Shown in pieces: positions 21,877 to 25,738 of a DNA stretch of 25,738 bases. The translations under genes were made by a program, and so were the position numbers. Source of the DNA: Microbacteriaceae bacterium (GTDB taxonomy: Bacteria > Actinomycetota > Actinomycetes > Actinomycetales > Microbacteriaceae); the NCBI GenBank assembly GCA_024639925.1, contig JAHEGA010000034.1:1578-27315 (forward strand). Reading direction: 5' to 3'. The notes under the pieces were generated by a model that was given only the letters and a program-made list of their open reading frames with translations, had not been told where the DNA came from and did not search any database. The first letter of the stretch is position 1. The number at the start of each line of letters is the position of its first letter.

Positions 21877-23241
21877 ATGTCACCTGCCGTCGATTTTGAT
21901 CTGACCACGCCCGAGCTCTCCTTTACCGCCAGCGGTGACGCGATTGTGTCGCGCACGGTTCACCCCAGTGGCGTGCGAATCCTCACCGAGGAAGTTCCGG
22001 GCGCATTGTCTGCGTCGGTGGGCTTCTGGATTGCCGTGGGGTCGCGAGACGAAGATGAAGTCGCCTACGGGTCCACCCACTTCCTCGAGCATTTGCTGTT
22101 CAAAGGCACCACAACGCGCACGGCTCTGGACATTGCCGTGGCTTTCGACGAGGTGGGTGGCGAACACAATGCGCTCACAGCCAAAGAACACACGTGCTAC
22201 TACGCCAAGGTCCAAGACCACGACCTCGGCATGGCGATCGATGTTCTCGCAGACATGGTGGCCGACTCTGTCATTGACCCTCAAGAATTTGATGTAGAGC
22301 GCACCGTCATTCTCGAAGAGCTCGCCATGGCGGATGATGATCCCAGCGATGTGGCGCACGAGCGTGTGATGGAAACCGTGCTCGGCTCTCACGTCTTGGG
22401 GAGACCTATTGGCGGTAACCCCGCCACCATCAAGGCGGCCACGCGAGAGTCCGTGATGGCGCACTATCAGCGCTACTACACGCCACCAGAACTTGTGGTC
22501 ACCGCTGCGGGCGGGCTTTCCCACAAAGTCGTTGTGGAGCGGGTCCTGAGCGCTCTAGCAACATCGGGCTGGGACCTGTCGACCCCAGCGTCACCCGCCG
22601 CACGCCGGTCAACGGAGCCCGCGCTGCTGGAGAAAGGCTCACGGGGTCTCACCGTGACCCGTCCGCTGGAGCAGGCTGTTGTGGCGCTGGCAACACCGGG
22701 TCTTCGGGCGAGTGATGACCGCCGCCACGCTTTTGCGGTGATGTCCCAAGTGTTGGGTGGCGGAATGTCGTCGCGCCTGTTCCAGGAAATTCGCGAAAAA
22801 CGAGGACTGGCCTATTCGGTGTATGCCTACGGCGCTAGTTACGCCGACGCCGGTGTGTTTGGGATGGCTGGGGGTACATCGCCCCGGAGCGCCCAGGAGG
22901 TAGCCAGCGTGATGAAAGAAGAGCTGGTTCGGATGGCGGATTCCGGGATCACCGAAGCCGAGCTCACGAGAACTATTGGCAGTGTTGCCGGAGGGTCAGC
23001 GCTGGCCCTGGAAAACAGTGACGCTCGAATGATTCGACTGGGACGCGCCGAATTGAACACCGGCGAATTTGTGGACCGTGACGAGGGGCTTGCCCGGCTG
23101 TCTGCTGTCTCTCGCGAGGCTGTGCGCTCTATTGCCGAGGACTTGGCTCACGAACCACTCTCTGCGGTCGTCGTGGGCGCTGTTCCCGAGGGTCTGGCCG
23201 AAGATATTGCCGGCGACACCCGCGTCGCAACTGGCTCGTAA
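21877..23241 (+). CDS. M16 family zinc peptidase (processing-peptidase-like)
   Basis: A 454-residue pitrilysin-family metallopeptidase. The inverted zinc motif H68-F-L-E71-H72 lies in THFLEHLLFKGT, with the third ligand in ERTVILEELAMADDDP (E147 or E148). GGEHNALTAKEHTCYYAKV and the second-half RLFQEIREKRGLAYSVYAY are typical of the M16B group that resembles mitochondrial processing peptidase. It contains both halves needed for one subunit and probably dimerises. Native substrates in actinobacteria are not well defined; the conserved position downstream of pnp is known in many Gram-positives. In this genome the rhodopsin cassette separates it from pnp. No signal peptide. The phosphatase gene follows after 18 bp. 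Confidence 0.92.
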   Translation: MSPAVDFDLTTPELSFTASGDAIVSRTVHPSGVRILTEEVPGALSASVGFWIAVGSRDEDEVAYGSTHFLEHLLFKGTTTRTALDIAVAFDEVGGEHNALTAKEHTCYYAKVQDHDLGMAIDVLADMVADSVIDPQEFDVERTVILEELAMADDDPSDVAHERVMETVLGSHVLGRPIGGNPATIKAATRESVMAHYQRYYTPPELVVTAAGGLSHKVVVERVLSALATSGWDLSTPASPAARRSTEPALLEKGSRGLTVTRPLEQAVVALATPGLRASDDRRHAFAVMSQVLGGGMSSRLFQEIREKRGLAYSVYAYGASYADAGVFGMAGGTSPRSAQEVASVMKEELVRMADSGITEAELTRTIGSVAGGSALALENSDARMIRLGRAELNTGEFVDRDEGLARLSAVSREAVRSIAEDLAHEPLSAVVVGAVPEGLAEDIAGDTRVATGS

Positions 23242-23259
23242 TCGGAGCGTAGAGAACGA

Positions 23260-23862
23260 ATGTCTCGATACCTGTATCTGGTCCGCCACGGCGAGCAAGT
23301 AGACGCTGAGTTTGGGCTCCCTGAAGGGCCACTGAGCGACAAAGGCGTCGAACAGGCGCAGTTGATCGCTAGACGTCTCCGGGAGGTTCCCTTTGATGCT
23401 GCCTACACCTCACCCCTGCAGCGGGCTGTGGAAACCGCGGAGGTGATCACCACGGAGTTGGGCCGCGAAGCGGCCACACCCAGTGCGCTTCTCATGGATT
23501 GTGTGCCCGGTGGGGTAAGCCCCGAGATGCCCGCAGCATTTGAAGGCTTTTTTGGGGGTATCAGCCCCGAGGAGCTGGCGGCGGGCGAGGCGCAAATGTC
23601 GGACGCGATCGCCGAATGGTTTGCGCGCTCCAGTGACGACCGCCATGAACTTCTCATCACCCATAACTTCGTCATTGCGTGGTTTGTGCGCGAAGCTCTG
23701 GGTGCAGAATCCTGGCGGTGGATTGGGCTCAACCAAGCAAATGCCGGCCTGACGATCATCCGGGTGAGAACAGCCAAACCTCCGGTGTTGATTGCGCACA
23801 ATGATGTGGGCCATCTGCCTCGAGAGTTGCGCACCGGTCTTCCCCAAGATCTCGCTATCTAG
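23260..23862 (+). CDS. Histidine phosphatase family protein
   Basis: A 200-residue phosphoglycerate-mutase-fold phosphatase that works through a phosphohistidine. It shows the RHG motif (LVRHGE, catalytic H10), the SPLQRAVETAE segment (R55 phosphate ligand) and the second His in LLITHNF (H135). Substrate unknown; the family covers small metabolites, phosphoproteins and nucleotides, and the sequence does not decide. ATG at 23260 has only a distant GGAG (about 14 bases), suggesting weak initiation or coupling to the peptidase gene 18 bp upstream. A possible promoter for ligA lies in the 35-bp gap after it. Confidence 0.88.
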   Translation: MSRYLYLVRHGEQVDAEFGLPEGPLSDKGVEQAQLIARRLREVPFDAAYTSPLQRAVETAEVITTELGREAATPSALLMDCVPGGVSPEMPAAFEGFFGGISPEELAAGEAQMSDAIAEWFARSSDDRHELLITHNFVIAWFVREALGAESWRWIGLNQANAGLTIIRVRTAKPPVLIAHNDVGHLPRELRTGLPQDLAI

Positions 23863-23885
23863 GGGTGTATCGCAGTATGCCCGCC

Positions 23886-23891
23886 TAACAT
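23886..23891 (+). promoter_or_regulatory. Putative -10 element giving a leaderless ligA mRNA
   Basis: TAACAT is followed by GGAGGC and then ATG at 23898. GGAGGC resembles a Shine-Dalgarno but abuts the ATG, too close to act as one, which supports the leaderless reading. Confidence 0.45.
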
Positions 23892-23897
23892 GGAGGC

Positions 23898-25738
23898 ATG
23901 GACTTTGACGCCGCTAGGGAGCGAGTAAGCGCCCTGAGTGAGCGTATTCGTGCGCTGCAGCATGCGTACTACGGCCGGGACGAAGTTCTCGTCTCGGATG
24001 CTGACTATGACGCACTCGTCCAGGAACTCGAGGCGCTGGAAGCGGAACACCCCAGCTTGAGGGCGGAAGATTCGCCCACCCGTGGTGTGGGATTCGCCGC
24101 CGGTGAGCTGTTTTCGCCGGTCACGCATGCCGAGCGTATGTTCAGCCTCGACAATGTTTTTTCCCCGGAGGAGATGACCGCCTGGCTCGAGAAAATTCAG
24201 GCCGCGCACCCGGGGGCCACCTATGTGTGTGAGCTGAAAGTCGATGGACTGGCACTCAACCTTCGCTACCAGTCGGGACGCCTGGTGTCAGCTGCCACCC
24301 GGGGCGATGGAGTGACCGGCGAAGATGTGACCGAAAACGCTCTGATGGTTCCCTCCATTCCCCGAACACTGGCAGGCTCGGGCCACCCAGAGTTGGTGGA
24401 AATCAGGGGAGAGGTGGTGTTTCCCCGCTCTGCATTTGATGCTCTGAACAAGCGTCAGGCTGAAGCGGGTGAAAAAGTCTTTGCCAACCCCCGCAATGCC
24501 GCTTCGGGATCCTTGCGCCAAAAAAGCGAGGGAAAGACGCCTGCGCAACGAGAACTTGTGAAGGAGCGCCTGGCCGGGCTCACCATGGTCGTTCACGGCA
24601 TTGGGGCGTGGGATTCGCCACCGGTCTCCGCCCAAAGCCAGGTTTACGAGCTGCTGACCTCGTGGGGCTTACCCACGTCGCCTGAGGTGAAAGCCGTATC
24701 GAGCGCCGAGGGCGTTCACCAATTCATTGAGCACCACAACGCCCACCGGGCGGATATTGCGCATGAGATTGATGGTGCTGTCATCAAGGTCGATCAGTTT
24801 GATGCGCAGCGCGAGCTGGGGGCAACCTCGCGTGCCCCGCGCTGGGCAATTGCCTATAAGTATCCGCCGGAGCAGGTCAACACCATCCTGCGCGACATCG
24901 TGGTGAGTGTCGGTCGTACCGGGCGAGCCACCCCGTACGCCGTCCTCGAACCCGTTCGGGTTGCGGGCTCAGAGGTGGAACGCGCCACGCTCCATAACCA
25001 GGACGTTGTTAAAGCCAAAGGCATTCTGATTGGCGACACTGTGGTGATTCGTAAAGCCGGAGATGTGATTCCTGAAATCCTCGGGCCTGTCGTGGAAAAG
25101 CGAGACGGCAGTGAGCGAGCATTTGTGATGCCCACCCACTGCCCAGACTGCCAGGCTGTCCTGGCCGCGTCGAAAGAAGGGGACGTTGACCTGCGGTGCC
25201 CAAACACCGAAGCGTGTCCTGCTCAGGTGCGGGGTCGGATCGAGCACATCGGATCTCGCGGCGGCCTCGATATCGAAGGCTTAGGCGAAGTCAGTGCTGC
25301 CGCTCTCACGCAACCTCGAGAGCCGGCAGTGCCACCGCTGGTGAATGAGGCGGGACTCTTTGACCTGGGATTGGAGGACTTGTTCCCGATTGTGGTGGAA
25401 GTTAGGGACCCCGACACCGGGGCGCCCAAGCGTGACGCTGTCACAGGGGATGTTGTCACCCAGACCCCGTATCGCCGGGCGCGGAAGAAATCAGACCCTG
25501 CCTGGGACCCTTCGGTAGGCGAATTTGCGGGAGACGCGGAGCGGGTTCCCTCCAAAGCTGCCTATGAGCTTATTGAACAGCTTGAGCAGGCAAAAGCCCA
25601 GCCCCTGTGGCGATTTTTGGTCAGTCTCAACATCCGGCACGTGGGGCCGGTAGCCGCCAGGCTGTTGGCGCAAGAGTACGGGTCCCTGGAGGCCATCATG
25701 GCCGCCACCCCTGAACAGCTCGCCGCGATAGACGGTGT
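23898..25738 (+). CDS. ligA: NAD-dependent DNA ligase LigA (3' end cut by window)
   Basis: LigA seals nicks during replication and repair using NAD. The visible 613 codons are open to the window edge. Domain Ia has HAYYGRDEVLVSDADYDAL. The adenylation domain has the nucleophile K114 in ELKVDGLALNL, then TRGDGVTGEDVTENA, EIRGEVVF, NPRNAASGSLRQK and IDGAVIKVD. The OB fold (VGRTGRATPYAVLEPV, ATLHNQD, IRKAGDVIPEI) and the four-Cys zinc finger (CPDC, CPNTEAC) follow. The HhH domain begins with RGGLDIEGLGE and holds an acidic/basic insertion (LFPIVVEVRDPDTG to RRARKKSDPAW, near 25383-25500) that I associate with Microbacteriaceae LigA. The BRCT domain lies beyond the edge. ATG 23898 is set by the family N-terminus. 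Confidence 0.96.
   Translation, partial: MDFDAARERVSALSERIRALQHAYYGRDEVLVSDADYDALVQELEALEAEHPSLRAEDSPTRGVGFAAGELFSPVTHAERMFSLDNVFSPEEMTAWLEKIQAAHPGATYVCELKVDGLALNLRYQSGRLVSAATRGDGVTGEDVTENALMVPSIPRTLAGSGHPELVEIRGEVVFPRSAFDALNKRQAEAGEKVFANPRNAASGSLRQKSEGKTPAQRELVKERLAGLTMVVHGIGAWDSPPVSAQSQVYELLTSWGLPTSPEVKAVSSAEGVHQFIEHHNAHRADIAHEIDGAVIKVDQFDAQRELGATSRAPRWAIAYKYPPEQVNTILRDIVVSVGRTGRATPYAVLEPVRVAGSEVERATLHNQDVVKAKGILIGDTVVIRKAGDVIPEILGPVVEKRDGSERAFVMPTHCPDCQAVLAASKEGDVDLRCPNTEACPAQVRGRIEHIGSRGGLDIEGLGEVSAAALTQPREPAVPPLVNEAGLFDLGLEDLFPIVVEVRDPDTGAPKRDAVTGDVVTQTPYRRARKKSDPAWDPSVGEFAGDAERVPSKAAYELIEQLEQAKAQPLWRFLVSLNIRHVGPVAARLLAQEYGSLEAIMAATPEQLAAIDG

Overview
The window is chromosomal DNA from a high-GC Gram-positive bacterium. 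The IspG, ProRS, NusA, IF-2 and PNPase sequences and their order look like Actinomycetota, family Microbacteriaceae. A rhodopsin gene, very tight gene packing and repeated overlap of convergent stop codons suggest a small-genome aquatic lineage (the Aquiluna/Rhodoluna/Pontimonas kind). That placement is inferred from sequence character, not from a database search. I see no insertion sequence, prophage, CRISPR array, rRNA or tRNA.

Layout. (1) 45-7517, a co-directional information-processing block: ispG (isoprenoid synthesis), proS, nusA, ylxR/rnpM, infB, rbfA. rimP, usually just before nusA, is absent here. (2) 7631-9279: a uridine-phosphorylase-type gene converging on mutY, their stop codons overlapping by 4 bp. 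(3) 9337-13106: an NAD(P)-binding SDR/DUF2867 protein and a SMARCAL1-like SNF2 ATPase. (4) 13103-14626: a small zinc-ribbon protein and a Pr6Pr-like membrane protein on the minus strand, then an MTH1-type Nudix hydrolase on the plus strand. (5) 14649-17488: a J-domain/NERD-like protein converging on a TM0106-type RecB-like nuclease, then a mycoredoxin-like glutaredoxin. (6) 17913-23862: rpsO, a strong terminator, a structured leader and pnp, a terminator, a rhodopsin gene, a terminator, an M16 peptidase and a histidine phosphatase. (7) 23898 to the right edge: ligA, cut by the window end.

How the genes fit together. The first block and rpsO/pnp are parts of the usual nusA-infB-rbfA-truB-ribF-rpsO-pnp neighbourhood. 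About 10 kb now lies between rbfA and rpsO, and truB and ribF are not in it. That stretch is rich in genome maintenance: MutY and an MTH1-type Nudix enzyme (8-oxoguanine avoidance), a SNF2 remodeller, a double-nuclease RecB-like protein and a redox protein, with LigA at the far end. The rhodopsin sits alone between two terminators and looks like a light-driven proton pump for energy supplementation.

The most notable observations are these. The rhodopsin has Met where proteorhodopsin and xanthorhodopsin have the helix-B His, and Phe at the carotenoid-antenna position. Seven genes share the exact pattern TANNNT-N6-start codon, which predicts leaderless transcripts. All three convergent gene pairs share a 4-bp stop-codon overlap. 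The J-NERD protein has lost the nuclease E-x-K motif, and the RecB-like nuclease lacks the helicase half found in large actinobacterial relatives.
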